A stretch of DNA of 64,000 nt. It comes from Aerococcaceae bacterium zg-252. GTDB lineage: Bacteria > Bacillota > Bacilli > Lactobacillales > Aerococcaceae. Made by a program: the position numbers and the translations under genes. The stretch lies in assembly GCA_016237705.1 (NCBI GenBank), contig CP066204.1, positions 1,543,501 through 1,607,500 on the forward strand, read 5' to 3'. The notes under the pieces are model-generated. The model had not been told where the DNA came from. It saw only the letters and a program-made list of their open reading frames with translations, and made no database searches. This document shows, piece by piece, positions 1-11,400 of the stretch; the stretch's first letter is position 1; each line of letters starts with the position of its first letter.

Positions 1-596
1 TTTTTTTCTAATGCTGGAATTGCCGAATCTTTTAAATCAAATATCGCATCTTTAAAAGTTAACTTTGACTCATATGGTTTAGGTGGTTCAAATTTGATGT
101 TTAAATCCTTCCTAAATCCAACATAGAAAACTCTTTTTCTATCCTGAGGAACACCATAATCACTAGCATTTAACAAATGAATGAAAACATCGTAACCAGC
201 TTCCTCAAATTGAGAAACAATATTTTCAACAGCACTATTATGCCTTTTCGCCATCATGCCCTTAACATTTTCTGCTAAGAAGAACTTCGGCTTTTTATCT
301 TTCAAAATGCGTATGTACTGATAAAATAATTGTCCTCTTGGATCGTCAATTCCTTTTAATGACCCTGCCTCACTCCAAGACTGGCATGGCGGACCTCCTA
401 TAATACCATCACATTCAGGAAACATCTCTGAAGGAATACCACAAATATCTCCCTTAATAAGTTTTGTATCGTGATTTTTTTCATATGTTTCCCAAATTGT
501 TTTATCGTATTCATTAGCAGCTACCACATTAAACCCTGCTTTTTCAAAACCCAAGTCTAATCCTCCTGCTCCTGAAAACAAACTAATTAAATTCAT
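1..596 (-). CDS. DNA (cytosine-5) methyltransferase, N-terminal part (runs off the window)
   Basis: Transfers a methyl group from S-adenosylmethionine to C5 of cytosine in a specific DNA site. The 198 visible residues start at an ATG one base after the stop of the upstream HTH gene, with GGAGGAAAT as ribosome site inside that gene. They show motif I ([15 protein letters not shown], residues 6-20), the catalytic motif IV ([12 protein letters not shown]), motif VI (ENVKG) and motif VIII (QDRKRVF). The target-recognition region and motifs IX-X lie beyond the left edge. The tight pairing with a small HTH gene that has a C-box-like operator suggests a controlled restriction-modification or orphan methylation unit. 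Any nuclease gene would be off-window, so this remains open. Confidence 0.93.
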   Translation of the reverse strand, partial: MNLISLFSGAGGLDLGFEKAGFNVVAANEYDKTIWETYEKNHDTKLIKGDICGIPSEMFPECDGIIGGPPCQSWSEAGSLKGIDDPRGQLFYQYIRILKDKKPKFFLAENVKGMMAKRHNSAVENIVSQFEEAGYDVFIHLLNASDYGVPQDRKRVFYVGFRKDLNIKFEPPKPYESKLTFKDAIFDLKDSAIPALEK

Positions 597-597
597 T

Positions 598-819
598 TTA
601 TATTTCCTCCGAAGAATCATTAACACATTCTACAATCTCTGAAATATCACATTCCAATACATTACAGATTCTTAGTAACACATCAGTTGTAACATTTTCA
701 CCGCTTTTTATTTTGTAGAATGTGCTTTTACTTACTTTTGCTTTTTTCATCAGTTCAGTATTTTTCATATCTTTATCTATCAATTTTTTAAACAATTTTT
801 TATAGCTGAATTTTGACAT
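598..819 (-). CDS. Small HTH (Cro/C1-type) regulator upstream of the methyltransferase
   Basis: A 73-residue protein that is almost entirely one helix-turn-helix domain. Residues about 18-45 ([20 protein letters not shown]) fit the HTH core and an acidic tail follows. RBS TGGAGG lies 6 bases before the ATG. It is one base from the methyltransferase start, so the two are probably translated together. Size and position resemble controller (C) proteins of restriction-modification systems or YozG-like regulators. Its promoter carries a palindrome of C-box form over the -35 region, consistent with autoregulation. The DNA-binding call is sure; the C-protein role is inference. Confidence 0.85.
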   Translation of the reverse strand: MSKFSYKKLFKKLIDKDMKNTELMKKAKVSKSTFYKIKSGENVTTDVLLRICNVLECDISEIVECVNDSSEEI

Positions 820-862
820 GACTAACCTCCAGTCATTTTCTTGTTAAAATCATATCATTTCT

Positions 863-892
863 ATTATACCACAAAACTAGTACTTATAGTAC
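863..892 (-). promoter_or_regulatory. Promoter with C-box-like palindrome for the HTH-methyltransferase unit
   Basis: A perfect -10 (TATAAT) lies at 863-868, 44 bases before the HTH start codon. The -35 position is poor (TACTAT) and is overlapped by the palindrome GTACT-TAT-AGTAC at 880-892. The central ACTTATAGT matches the familiar GACTTATAGTC core of controller-protein boxes. A weak -35 covered by such a site fits regulation by the adjacent HTH protein. Confidence 0.6.
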
Positions 893-922
893 ACTTTTGT
901 TCTCTTTTCTCGAACCATTTTG

Positions 923-956
923 CAAAAAAATCGGTGCAGCCCTAAGACCACACCGA
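923..956 (-). terminator. Rho-independent terminator after the OB-fold gene
   Basis: Read on the minus strand, TCGGTG and CACCGA arms (with extra pairs inside) are followed by eight T. It lies just past the stop at 963 and separates the conjugative-element operon from the HTH-methyltransferase unit. Confidence 0.8.
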
Positions 957-962
957 CATCTT

Positions 963-1622
963 CTATCTCTCCGTTTCCTTTGAAGATTCTTTCTTTTCTA
1001 CAGGTTTTGCTTTTTCTTCAGCCTTATATTTCTTTATTGCTCCAAGTACTGATTCTTTCTTTTCTTCTTGCTTCTTCATCTGTTCCTTTGCTTTTAAAAG
1101 CTTAGACGATAGTATTCTAACATTAGTATGTTTCTTTTCGTTATCGTCAATGGATGATCTCACCTGTCCAAAAAGCTTTACAAAGTCTCCCTGCTTAAAG
1201 TTCTTTGGAATATCTCCCTTATCCCCATAAGCTGAGCAATTAGTGTAAATCTTATTTCCCTCATCATCTTTTGACACAACCGAGAAATTAACTACTTTAA
1301 AGGCTTCTCCATTCTTATTTTCTCTTTCAATTGTTTCAACCTCACCTACGATATTCCCAACAATATTCACCAGATCATTATCTTCTTTTTCAATTGCTGC
1401 ACTGTCTTTAATTTGTCCATTTTCTCTAAGTTCGTCAATCAAATAATCAAACTCATCATTAAGTAAACTCATACTGTCATTATCCATATACTCCTGATAT
1501 AACTTATCCAAGGCAACTTTATCATTGATTCCTTTTTCAAAACTAATTAGTGCCTTAGCAAAATCTTCGTGATTTTCGTTTGCCATTTGTTCAAGTGTAT
1601 TTCTCATTTCTTTGTAGTTCAT
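963..1622 (-). CDS. Conjugative-element protein with OB-fold (SSB-like) domain
   Basis: A 219-residue protein. The first 80 residues are acidic and helical. Residues about 85-175 look like an OB-fold single-strand DNA-binding domain, with strand patterns such as VNIVGNIVGEVETIE and GDFVKLFGQVR. A lysine/glutamate-rich tail follows. Near the C-terminus SVLGAIKKYKAEEK closely resembles SILGQIRLYQSEEK in the giant protein encoded just upstream, a motif repeated in Tn1549-type cargo. RBS GGAGGAATATT precedes the ATG. It probably accompanies the methylase-helicase during transfer or replication of the element. No sharper function can be read. Confidence 0.75.
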   Translation of the reverse strand: MNYKEMRNTLEQMANENHEDFAKALISFEKGINDKVALDKLYQEYMDNDSMSLLNDEFDYLIDELRENGQIKDSAAIEKEDNDLVNIVGNIVGEVETIERENKNGEAFKVVNFSVVSKDDEGNKIYTNCSAYGDKGDIPKNFKQGDFVKLFGQVRSSIDDNEKKHTNVRILSSKLLKAKEQMKKQEEKKESVLGAIKKYKAEEKAKPVEKKESSKETER

Positions 1623-1675
1623 AATATTCCTCCATATTTTCTACTAAAATTGAAAAGGAGCTTGAAATAAGCTCC

Positions 1676-3064
1676 TTAACGTTCATCATGCTCTTTTGAT
1701 TTATTTTCTTTTATTTCTGTTTGTTTTTCTTCTGACTGATATAACCTAATCTGCCCCAGGATAGATGCTTTTTCAGATACCTTATCTTTGCTTTCTGCCT
1801 TTGTATTAAGGTTATCCTCTACATCATAAGTAGTTTCAAAGTAGTCACTATCTCTAAAGTCATTATCGTATCTATCTGGCACACCATCATTGTCCAAATC
1901 TTTTGCAAGCGGATCATAGATATTACCATCGCCATCTCTTTCAAGACCTAATGCTTTTTTAAGGTCATTATCATCAATAGATACAAACTCTCCAAAGTCT
2001 CCATATTCCATTTCTTGTTTTAGAAATTCCAATGCCTTTTCTTTACTACCAAGGTCTTTGAGATAATCAATCTTTGTAATTTGTTCTCCATCGATATATT
2101 GAGTAGCTGTAAAGTCTTTTAAACTAATTTCATATTGAATTTCATGTTTTTCATCTGGTGTAGTTGTATATGCAATTCCAATATGAGCAATATCAGGAAA
2201 TAAATTATTAAAGTTTTCATAAGTATAACTGTCATCTTCATATTCCCTTTTACAAAAATCTACAATAACTCTTTTTACATCTTCAATTAGTGGATTAGGA
2301 TTTCCTTCCACTTCTCCCATATCAAGTAGCTTGTTTAATTCTGCAAGTCTTAATACTTTTGTCTTTAGCTCATCTGCTTTTTCAAAAGGCTTTTTCAGTT
2401 CCTCTTTGGCATTTTCCAGTTGTTCCTTTGTGATAATGAGTTTTTCTTCAAGACGATTTAACCTTTCAGGCATTTTATCAATAGCATTATCTAGTCTTGT
2501 AATATTACCATCTGCACTTGTACCAAGCTCTCCTGAATGGTTTGTAGCACCTCTTAAAGTAAAATTATGTTCATTGGTGAAGAAATTATAGCTTATCTCT
2601 AAGTCCATATTTCGGTACTGTCCTATAACCTTACTTTCATTAATTTTTATGCCTTTAATCGCTTCTAAGAGCTTTTCTCTAGCTATCTTTTTATCTCGAA
2701 TTATCTCACCATTAATCATGATAGAAGTGAATTTATTTTCACCACTTCTTTGTGGTTCAACATTTTCAATATCTTTTTTCACTGCTTCAATTAGCTTTTC
2801 AGTCCTTGCTATTTCTTCAGGATATGTCTTTGCAACCTTATCCTCTAATCTGTAACGATTGGACTTATAGTTTGCTTCCAGCATTTTAAGTTTCGTAACC
2901 TCATTATCCAAATCCATCTTTTCTTTAATCTTAGGATCACCTGTGGCAAGGGCTTTAATTTCTGCATAATTTAATGAACTTTCGTCCACATCTTCCGCCA
3001 CACGAACAGGAGTCTTTGAAGTCATTATCTGTGAGATGAATTTCTGCTTGTTTTCTATCGTCTG
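1676..3064 (-). CDS. Giant LtrC-like methylase-helicase, exon 2 (C-terminal 462 residues)
   Basis: This is the 3' exon of the gene at 5406-12362, separated by the group II intron at 3065-5405. It starts at CAG (3064) and continues in phase 0 from ...FDAYLW with QTIENKQKFISQI, followed by a sequence often read as a separate start (Met at 3025). Residues VRVAEDVDESSLNYAEIKAL and GDPKIKEKMDLDNEV are the conserved tail that in intact homologues follows the helicase core directly. The rest is coiled and charged, with an EF-hand-like DLDNDGVPDRYDND segment near the end and a final SILGQIRLYQ motif. Without splicing it would be either silent or a stand-alone tail. The joined protein is 2781 residues. 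Confidence 0.88.
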   Translation of the reverse strand, partial: QTIENKQKFISQIMTSKTPVRVAEDVDESSLNYAEIKALATGDPKIKEKMDLDNEVTKLKMLEANYKSNRYRLEDKVAKTYPEEIARTEKLIEAVKKDIENVEPQRSGENKFTSIMINGEIIRDKKIAREKLLEAIKGIKINESKVIGQYRNMDLEISYNFFTNEHNFTLRGATNHSGELGTSADGNITRLDNAIDKMPERLNRLEEKLIITKEQLENAKEELKKPFEKADELKTKVLRLAELNKLLDMGEVEGNPNPLIEDVKRVIVDFCKREYEDDSYTYENFNNLFPDIAHIGIAYTTTPDEKHEIQYEISLKDFTATQYIDGEQITKIDYLKDLGSKEKALEFLKQEMEYGDFGEFVSIDDNDLKKALGLERDGDGNIYDPLAKDLDNDGVPDRYDNDFRDSDYFETTYDVEDNLNTKAESKDKVSEKASILGQIRLYQSEEKQTEIKENKSKEHDER

Positions 3065-5405
3065 GTCGAGTAGGTCGGGGATATTACTATCCCTTTCCCC
3101 TCTAAGAACCGTGCATGAGAGTTTCCCCTCACACGGCTCAAGTTTTTATAAGCCCTAATTAAAGAGCCAGCGTATTTTCTTTATCATTTATATGCAAATT
3201 TCTATGACACCAAGGGTGTACTAATGTTTTAAGGGTAATATTGTTTTGATTTGTTTGATGTACTCTAAAGTCTGTATCAAGAGTTATTTTCTCTCCACAA
3301 ACAGGGCATATTCCGTTTTGTGTTTTATACAGTCTATTTATAACTGTACGCCCTTTAAGTTCGTTTCGCATTTTTAACTCTTCTCTTTCTTCAAAGTATA
3401 TTTGCCAATTTTCATCAAATGGATTTGCTTCAGCTTGTATCTTGGTAAATCTCTTAATATTAGTATCTGTAGCATATTTAAGACGAAGATAGTATTTCTC
3501 GCCATTTTCCATTCTGTCTCCAGTTGCTACACTGAAAGTCCAAGTTCTATTTCCAATTGTATGGAAATACTTTTTAGCTATCCATTTTCTACTTTTCTTA
3601 GGATGTCTACGAACACACCAGTCCCACATGCATTTATATATTTCATAATCAAGTTTTTCAAACGCTTTCATTGAAACATTATATTTCTGATAGTTTATCC
3701 AACCTATAATAATTGGATTTAATTTTCTAATCAGAATTTCTTGTTTCATTGACGGATTATCCTTTATGATTTGTCTTATTTTATCAACAATATCCTTGAC
3801 GTTCTTTTCAGATGGTTTTGTCAGCAACTTATCTTTATACATCCTAATATTAACTCCAAGAAAATCGAAACCATCATTTATGTGTGTTATGAGTGTCTTT
3901 TCCTCAGATAGTTCTAAACCTCTTTCTTCTAAAAATTTTACAATGATTGGCTTAACACCATTTTCAAGCAACTCTGCACTTTCTCCCGTAACGATAAAGT
4001 CATCTGCATATCTTACAAAATTAACTTTCGGAAAATAAACTTTCTTATTTGCTGTTCTTCTATGGTATTTTTCTTTTATTACTTTTTCTAAACCATCTAA
4101 TACCATATTAGATATTACAGGTGATATTAGTGAACCTTGTGGGTTTCCAGTTTCTGTAGGAAATAATCTTTGCTTTTCTATATATCCGCACTCAAGCCAA
4201 AGTTTCAATACAGACTTATTCATTGGAATATTATTCATTATCCATTCATGGCTAATATTATCAAAACAACCTTTTATATCTCCTTCAAGTACCCATTTTG
4301 CAGATTTCTTTTTATTTAGAGATGTAAAGCATTGCTCAATAGCATCTTGCGTACACCTTTTCGCTCTAAATCCATAAGAGTTAAAATCAGCCGTTGTTTC
4401 TGCAATCGGTTCAAGTGCAAATTTATATAAAGTTTGCATTGCTCTGTCTGTCATTGTAGGAATGCTAAGAGGTCTCTTTTTACCATTTTTCTTTGGTATA
4501 TACACTCTTCTAAGAGGTTTAGGTTTATATCCTCTTAAGTTTAACTTTCCTATTGCGTTATACTTTGCCTGTGGTGTTAGCCATAATTCGCCATCAACAC
4601 CACTTGTTTTCTTGCCTTGGTTTTCAGTTACCCTCTTAATCGCCAAGGCTTTTGCATAAAATGAGGTTGTGAGTAAGTGCTGTAAAGATTTAACCTTTCC
4701 GTATTTACTCATTTTCCACGCTTTCACAATACGCATTTGTAGTTTTTTAACATAGCTTTCTGCTACTGAAAAATCTATACTTTCCCAGTCTTTAGCTCTG
4801 TTAGTAGTAGCACACATTTTACTGTTCATTTGCTTTCTCCTTTCAAAAATTCTACAAGTTCTCTTGTGATTAAAAACCAAATGGAAGTCTGCACTCTTTC
4901 TAGTTAGGGCAAATTTTGAACCCCTATCCACCTCATTACAAGATGGCATTCGCTTTTTCCATTATCCTTTACCTGCACCATTATCAGCATTTCTTACGAT
5001 TTACCTTGCCTTTTGGCAATAGTACAGGCTTACCATGTTCCACTTAATTAACATTGATAACTTAGGCTCTACCTCTCTGCCGGCAGTCTTCTTGTCCGTG
5101 TAATCCCACTGTGGAAAGGATTATCCGACTACACACCATTTTGGTTCAGGCTTGTCAGCAACTTTAGCCTGTTCGCTTTAACGGCATTTATCAGTAGTTC
5201 ACATATGTTAGCCATATTATCAAGCCTCGCTCCCTAACCGCCTTGTTGCTGGCAGTTTCGGTATTCCCTCACGGTTCAACCTCAAATAGGGCTACTTTAA
5301 TATCGGCTTACCACACCTAAATGTAGTCGATACTTGGCTCAACTAACGGAATAGTCGGTTTGGTCATTATGCCAAACAGTTAAATTAAGCGACTTCATGT
5401 CGCAC
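3065..5405 (-). mobile_element. Group II intron inserted in the methylase-helicase gene
   Basis: The 5' end is GTGCGACA at 5405, the conserved GUGYG start. The 3' end is ...CTACTCGAC at 3065, ending in AY. Domain V is visible at about 3102-3140 (GAGCCGTGTGAGGGG, a GAAA loop, then the complementary arm to CACGGTTC). Domain VI follows, with its AGTAATATCC arm. A maturase/reverse transcriptase gene sits in domain IV. Length is 2341 bp. Removing exactly this interval joins TTG-TGG to CAG-ACG and restores an uninterrupted reading frame. A candidate EBS1 (CCACAG, 5109-5114 minus) can pair with the exon end CTGTGG-like TTGTGG; that pairing is inference. Confidence 0.95.
3159..4829 (-). CDS. ltrA: Group II intron-encoded reverse transcriptase/maturase with HNH nuclease domain
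   Basis: LtrA-type protein of 556 residues. It binds the intron RNA, aids splicing and copies the intron into DNA targets. The start is set at the ATG at 4829, with AAAGGAG 8 bases upstream; a longer frame to 4949 lacks such a site. RT blocks are clear: GKKTSGVDG near the N-terminus, PKKNGKKRPLSIPT, YGFRAKRCTQDAI, GDIKGCFDNISHEW and the catalytic YADD (about residue 274). A maturase (X) domain follows. The C-terminal HNH module contains CPVCGEK and a final CHRNLH, so target-site second-strand cleavage should be possible. No internal stop is seen, so the intron looks mobile-competent. Confidence 0.95.
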   Translation of the reverse strand: MNSKMCATTNRAKDWESIDFSVAESYVKKLQMRIVKAWKMSKYGKVKSLQHLLTTSFYAKALAIKRVTENQGKKTSGVDGELWLTPQAKYNAIGKLNLRGYKPKPLRRVYIPKKNGKKRPLSIPTMTDRAMQTLYKFALEPIAETTADFNSYGFRAKRCTQDAIEQCFTSLNKKKSAKWVLEGDIKGCFDNISHEWIMNNIPMNKSVLKLWLECGYIEKQRLFPTETGNPQGSLISPVISNMVLDGLEKVIKEKYHRRTANKKVYFPKVNFVRYADDFIVTGESAELLENGVKPIIVKFLEERGLELSEEKTLITHINDGFDFLGVNIRMYKDKLLTKPSEKNVKDIVDKIRQIIKDNPSMKQEILIRKLNPIIIGWINYQKYNVSMKAFEKLDYEIYKCMWDWCVRRHPKKSRKWIAKKYFHTIGNRTWTFSVATGDRMENGEKYYLRLKYATDTNIKRFTKIQAEANPFDENWQIYFEEREELKMRNELKGRTVINRLYKTQNGICPVCGEKITLDTDFRVHQTNQNNITLKTLVHPWCHRNLHINDKENTLAL

Positions 5406-8400
5406 CCACAAATATGCATCAAAAGTGTTCTCTGTAACATAACGATAGATATTTACCTCCTTATTCTCATTTCCCTGCCTTACAATTCTGCCCGCACGCT
5501 GCTCTAAATCTGCAGGACGCCAAGGGACATCGAGGTCATGAAGTGCAATCAGCTTGTTTTGAACATTCGTGCCGGCTCCCATTTTCTGTGTAGAACCGAG
5601 TAATATCCTCACATCTCCCTTTCTTACCTTTGCAAAGAGTTCATCCTTTTGCTTGTCTGAGTTAGCTTCATGGATAAAGACGATTTCTTCTTTTGGTATT
5701 CCCATTGCAATGAGTTTTTTTCTAATATCATCATAGATATTAAACTCTCCATCACCTTTCGGTGTGGACATATCAGAGAATAGAAGCTGTGTGGATTTGT
5801 TCTCTTTTGTCTTATCCCAAATGGCAAACACATTTTTCACGCAGACATTTACCTCGCTGTCAGGATTATCAGGAAGCAAAGGATTGATTAAACGCTGATC
5901 TAAGGCAAGTTTTTTACCGTCATTGGTAATTTTAAGCATATTATCTTCATCAGGCTCTACAACCCTATTTCTCACATCATCAGCTCTTTCAGAAAGGCTC
6001 TTTAGGATTTCCTTTTGCTCCTCACTCGGCTCTGTTTTAATCACTTCATAGTGTGCTTCAGGTGTAGGAAGATTTAACATATCTGCTGTCTGAATATCTG
6101 CAACTTCCTTAAACATTGACATTAGTTCAGGCAAGTTATAGAACTTGGAAAATCTTGTTTTTACCCTGTACCCTGTTCCCTCCGGAGATAATTCAAAAGC
6201 AGACTGTGTTTCTCCAAATGTAGAAGCCCAGCTATCAAAATGCTCTAGTCCATTCTTTTTCAGAGTGTCATACTGTAAATATCTTTGCATAGTATAAAGC
6301 TCTGTCATTGAATTTGATACGGGCGTGCCTGTCGCAAAAACAATTCCTTTGCCACCAGTCATTTCATCCATGTATCGGCATTTCATAAACATATCGGAGG
6401 ACTTAAAGGCTTCTGATTGTCCTATACCTGCAACATTTCTCATTTTTGTATAAAGATATAGGTTCTTATAGTTATGTGCTTCATCAACAATCAACTTATC
6501 CACTCCCAGCTCTTCGAAAGTAATAACATCATCTTTTTTGAAATCATCATTTAACTTTTCAAGTCTTGTTTCTAATTTCTTTCTAGTCTTTTGAAGCTCT
6601 TTTACTGTAAAGTTTTGATTTCTGTCATGCTTGTACTCTTCTACATAATTGATAATCTCATCAATCTGGTCTTGAATATGCTTTTGTTGATATTCCTTAG
6701 ACATTGGAATTTTTTCAAACTGACTATGACCAATAATAACTGCATCATATTCTCCTGTTGCAATCTTCCCGATAAATCTCTTTCGATTCTTTGGTTCAAA
6801 GTCTTTCTTATCAGCCACCATAATATTAGCTGATGGGTATAGCTGCATAAATTCACGACCAATTTGCCCAGTAAGATGATTTGGCACAACAAATAATGAC
6901 TTAGTACACATTCCAAGTTTCTTTGCTTCCATAGAACTTGCCACCATTTCAAAAATCTTGCCGGCTCCCACTACATGGGTAAGCAAGCTATTACCACCAT
7001 AAAGTATTCTTGCAATTGCGTTCTTTTGATGTGGACGAAGCGAAATATCTGTACTCATTCCATCAAAGCTTAAATTTGATCCGTCGTATTCTCGATTACG
7101 AATAGAATTAAATTTTTCATTATAGGCTTTTACAAGTCTATTTCTTCTATCCTGATTGTTAAATATCCAGTTTTTAAACTCTTCTTTTATAAGTTCTTGT
7201 TTCTGTCCTGCAAGCATAGTTTCTTTTTTATTTAGTACCGAAGTCTTTGAACCATCTTGATTGAGAATTTGGTCAAATACCTTTGTTTCCTTTAGGGTTA
7301 GAGCGTCTTCAATAAGCTTATAGGCACTTACTCTGCTTGTACCATAAGTCATTTCTGCGAGGTCATTTCCCCTGTCTTTGCTCTTACCCTCAACATTCCA
7401 TTCACTGGTTAAATGTGAAAATTTAACTTTAATATCCCATCTTGCATATCCTGGAGTCTTTAATGTTTCAAATATGAATCTTTCAATATCTTTAGGTGGA
7501 ATCCAAGTTGCACCAAGCCTTACATTGATTTCACTGGCTTCAAGTTCTTTTGGCATTACTCTTTGAAGTTCTGCTTTTTGATATTCCAGTCTGCTTAATT
7601 CGTTTACAAGTGTTTCCCTTTCGTTTTCACTTTCTTCTGGAAGCATTCGTTCTGCTTGTCGTAACCTGTTGATATAACTATCTACAATACCTATTTTTTC
7701 TCTAATATTTCCACTTAAGTATTCCTCTTTCGTTACATATGTATACTTAAAGGAGTTAGTCTCATCACTACAAGCAAATGGTAAATCACCATCTTCCAAG
7801 TCAAAAGAAAGCTTCTTATTAAAACTAACATTCTCTTCCCTAATGTTTAAAAAGATTTCTCCTCTAAGTTTTTCTATAAGTGTATTCCTATCCTTATCTG
7901 TAAGACTTTCCATATAATCAAAATCTACATAACCTTTTTGAGAAATGGATAGCACCAAGGCTTCAAGTGAAGTATCTACATGATCTATTACTTTTGCCTT
8001 TGTAATGGTTCTTTTCGAAAATATATCTCCCTTTGCTTTAAAGTTTTCTTCTTCATCAAGTATCTCGATAGAAGATACCAAAGAAAAATTACTATCTTCT
8101 CTTAAGGCTCTGGTATTACTTAAGTTATTTACAAAACCATGTTTCTTAGAAAAACTGTCATAAACTGCGTTTAATTTTCCCTGAGACTCTTTAATTTCAG
8201 CTTCACTAAAGTCTTCTTTTTGCTTATATATTACATCCTTTAGTGCGTCATTTAATTCAAGATAATCTTTAATCTTTTCCTTGTTTTTGTCTGATACTTC
8301 TTTCTTAATAAAAAGTGAATTTTCCCTGTAATATACCTCATCATCTACGATTGTGTAGGAAAAGTTTTTTACATCATCTGTTGCTGGGATTGATGTTACT

Positions 8401-11400
8401 TCATCATCTAATAATTCTATCTCTTCATACTTCGCATCTTTTGATATTCTTTCGCCTGCAGCTCCAATACGATCTTTTAGAGAAGACATATTTATTTCAT
8501 AAGGTAAAAATGCTATTGGCTCACAAATAAGAGTTTTTCCAAATCTTCCGCTTACCTCTCTCATGTTTCCAAGGACTTGTTCTGGATGGTCTACAAAATA
8601 TTTATTATATACAATACCATTTCCATCTTCTGCTAAATGAACCCAGTCATCATCACGCTCAAGTACACTATCTCTTTTCTTCAGGAATATAATATCTGAT
8701 GTTACTTCTGTGCCGGCAACCCCCTTAAAGGTATCGTTAGGAAGTCTTATTGCACCTAAAAACTCTGCTCTTGCATTTATATATTTACGAATGCTTTCGT
8801 CTTTCTTATCCATTGTTCCAGATGATGTAATGAAAGCTATAACACCACCATTTCTCACCTTATCAATAGATTTAGCAAAGAAATAGTCATGAATTAGAAA
8901 GTTATTACGATTATATTCCCTATCATTAACCTTAAATTCACCAAACGGAACATTACCGATTGCCACATCAAAAAAGTTATTTGAAAAACTTGTCTCTTCA
9001 AACCCTTTAACTTGCACATCACTTTCAGGATAAAGAAACTTTGCAATTCTACCACTAACAGAATCAAGCTCAACTCCATAAAACTTCGACTTGTTCATTT
9101 CATCTGGAAGATTACCGATAAAATTCCCAACTCCCATCGATGGTTCTAAGATATTTCCACTCTTAAATCCCATTTCTAAAAGCGTCCTATATACTCCATC
9201 AATTACAATTTTAGGCGTATAAAAAGCTGTTAAGGTAGATTCCTTAGCAACCTCATATTCTGATGATGATAAATTTTCTTTTAAGAAAGCTCTTGCTTCT
9301 TTCCATTGTCCGCCTTTACTTTCATCAAAGATATCAGCCAGTCCACCCCACCCAACATATTTAGCTAAAGTTTCCTGTGCTGTAATATCTAAATCCCCTT
9401 CACCTTTTTCTATCCTGTTAAGCATTGAAATGGCTTCAAGATTATTATTTAACCTTTCACTTGGAGTAAGTTTATCAGGGAAAATATCTTTTGTAATTTT
9501 GAAATTTGATACTTTCTCCGGTTTCTTTTCCTTAAGTCCAAAAAGTCTTTCTAAGTCATTTTCTAACCTATAAGGAATAACTTCTGAACCCGTAATCATT
9601 CCTACAAGATACTCAACATTATCCTTTATTGTAACAGTCTTAAGACCACCGCCCATCTCGTCAAAGCGAGTTATAGTGTAGTCTTTATCTTTATAGTGAA
9701 CTTCGTCTCCAACAAGTAGCTTAGGTCTATCAAAACTAATCTTTTCTAATAACTCTTTATCATCTGCAAAACTTACTATAGGCATCATATGATTGCCATT
9801 TCTTAGAGGAGTAAGTCTTAAGTCATTCTTTTTTAGAATCTCATTAAAGCTCACTTCATCATCAATCTTATATGCCTCATGATCCATATAGACAGTTTTC
9901 CCAATAGATAAGTCTAATGATTTTTCTTTATCTTCTTCTGTATTAAGGTAATCAAAAAGTGTCTCTTGTTTTGCTTCAACTTGAGTAGCTTCTACAACAT
10001 AATCAGCAATCTTATATACTTCATATTTTCCAATATCAATTAACGTATCAACCTTTGTGCTTTCCTTAAAATCTACTCCTCGATTAAGTGAATAATCCAC
10101 TCCATCAACTTCTACTTTTCTTCCAGTATCTTCAAGGCTAATTCCTAAGCTATCTTGTTTACTTGCAAGTATAAATTCATTGCCGACTTTAACTGCTACT
10201 TTCTCATTTTGATTGTTATATGCGTAGTCTTTAAGGCTATCAACAAACTCGCTCATCGTAACAAAATCAATATTATCCTTAAATTCTTCAATCTGGCTTA
10301 TGCTTACTTCATCATTTATAAGATAACCTTTAAGTACATTAAACTTAGCAAGTTCAATGTCTAACTCTTTCAGATATTTTATCTTTTCTGATGTAACACC
10401 ATCCAAGCCTTTGTTCCAATCATCAATAAGCCATTTTAAATGTTCCATCTTCCATACAGGAAGTTTAGAATCTGCAATCTCAGTAATTTCATTTCCATAA
10501 AAGTCATACTCCTTTATGGCACTTATAATCTGCTCTAATTGTTCAAAATTAAAATCACCAATTTCAATGTTTGTACCTTGAAGTGCTTCTTCTAACTTAC
10601 TTGTAGCAAGTCTACTAATTGCAACATCTCTTTCTACTTCGTATTCTTCCATAATAGAGCCAACTTCTTCAGCAAAATTAGGACTTAATTCTTCTTCAAA
10701 TTCATTTATTACTTCATTGCTAGCTTCTTTAGAAATTACATCATCTTCAAAACTGAGTTCCCCATTAAAGACCATTTGAAGCTCATGTTCATCCATCTGC
10801 TTTTTTAATTCTCTATCTTTAAGCTCTCTAAAAGTCTTTGGGAAATCTTCTAAAATAAGTCTTTGAGCATTTAGTTCCTCAAGCTCATGAATATTAAAAT
10901 ATCCCCACTCAGGTTCAATTCCTAAAACAAGACCAAATGCATCTCCTGTTTCCATATCATACTCCGTCATATACCATGTCCAGTTGCTTCTAAATGGAAT
11001 GATATATGCTGCATGAACCTGAGTATCTGCTAGATTAGTATGCTCTTGGTCATAAAGTTTTGGAACACGTTCAAGCATTTCATCAGTCATTAAATTGTAT
11101 GGATCTTCTTTAGAATAGAAAAAGGAAGCTTTTTCTGCTCCCTCGTTTGTTTTCTCAATGCTATTTTCTAAGCTTCCACTATTTCCTTGATTGTCATCTC
11201 TTTCAAAGCTGAGAACATCGCCTTGTATTCTGGACTCGTTTCGCTCTCTATTTTCCAAGCTTCTATCATCTTCGGCTTCTCTTTTCTCATAAAGTCTATG
11301 GCTCTCTTTTGAACTTCCATCAAGTGTTTCACTAGGCTCTTCTCTTTGTAAAGGTCTATTAGCATTTGATAGTATTTCTCTTCGCTGCTCTCTGTTAGAA

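Noticed and set aside
3025..3027. Start codon of a separate 449-aa protein
   Set aside because: It is an internal Met; 13 codons upstream continue the giant gene across the intron splice site.
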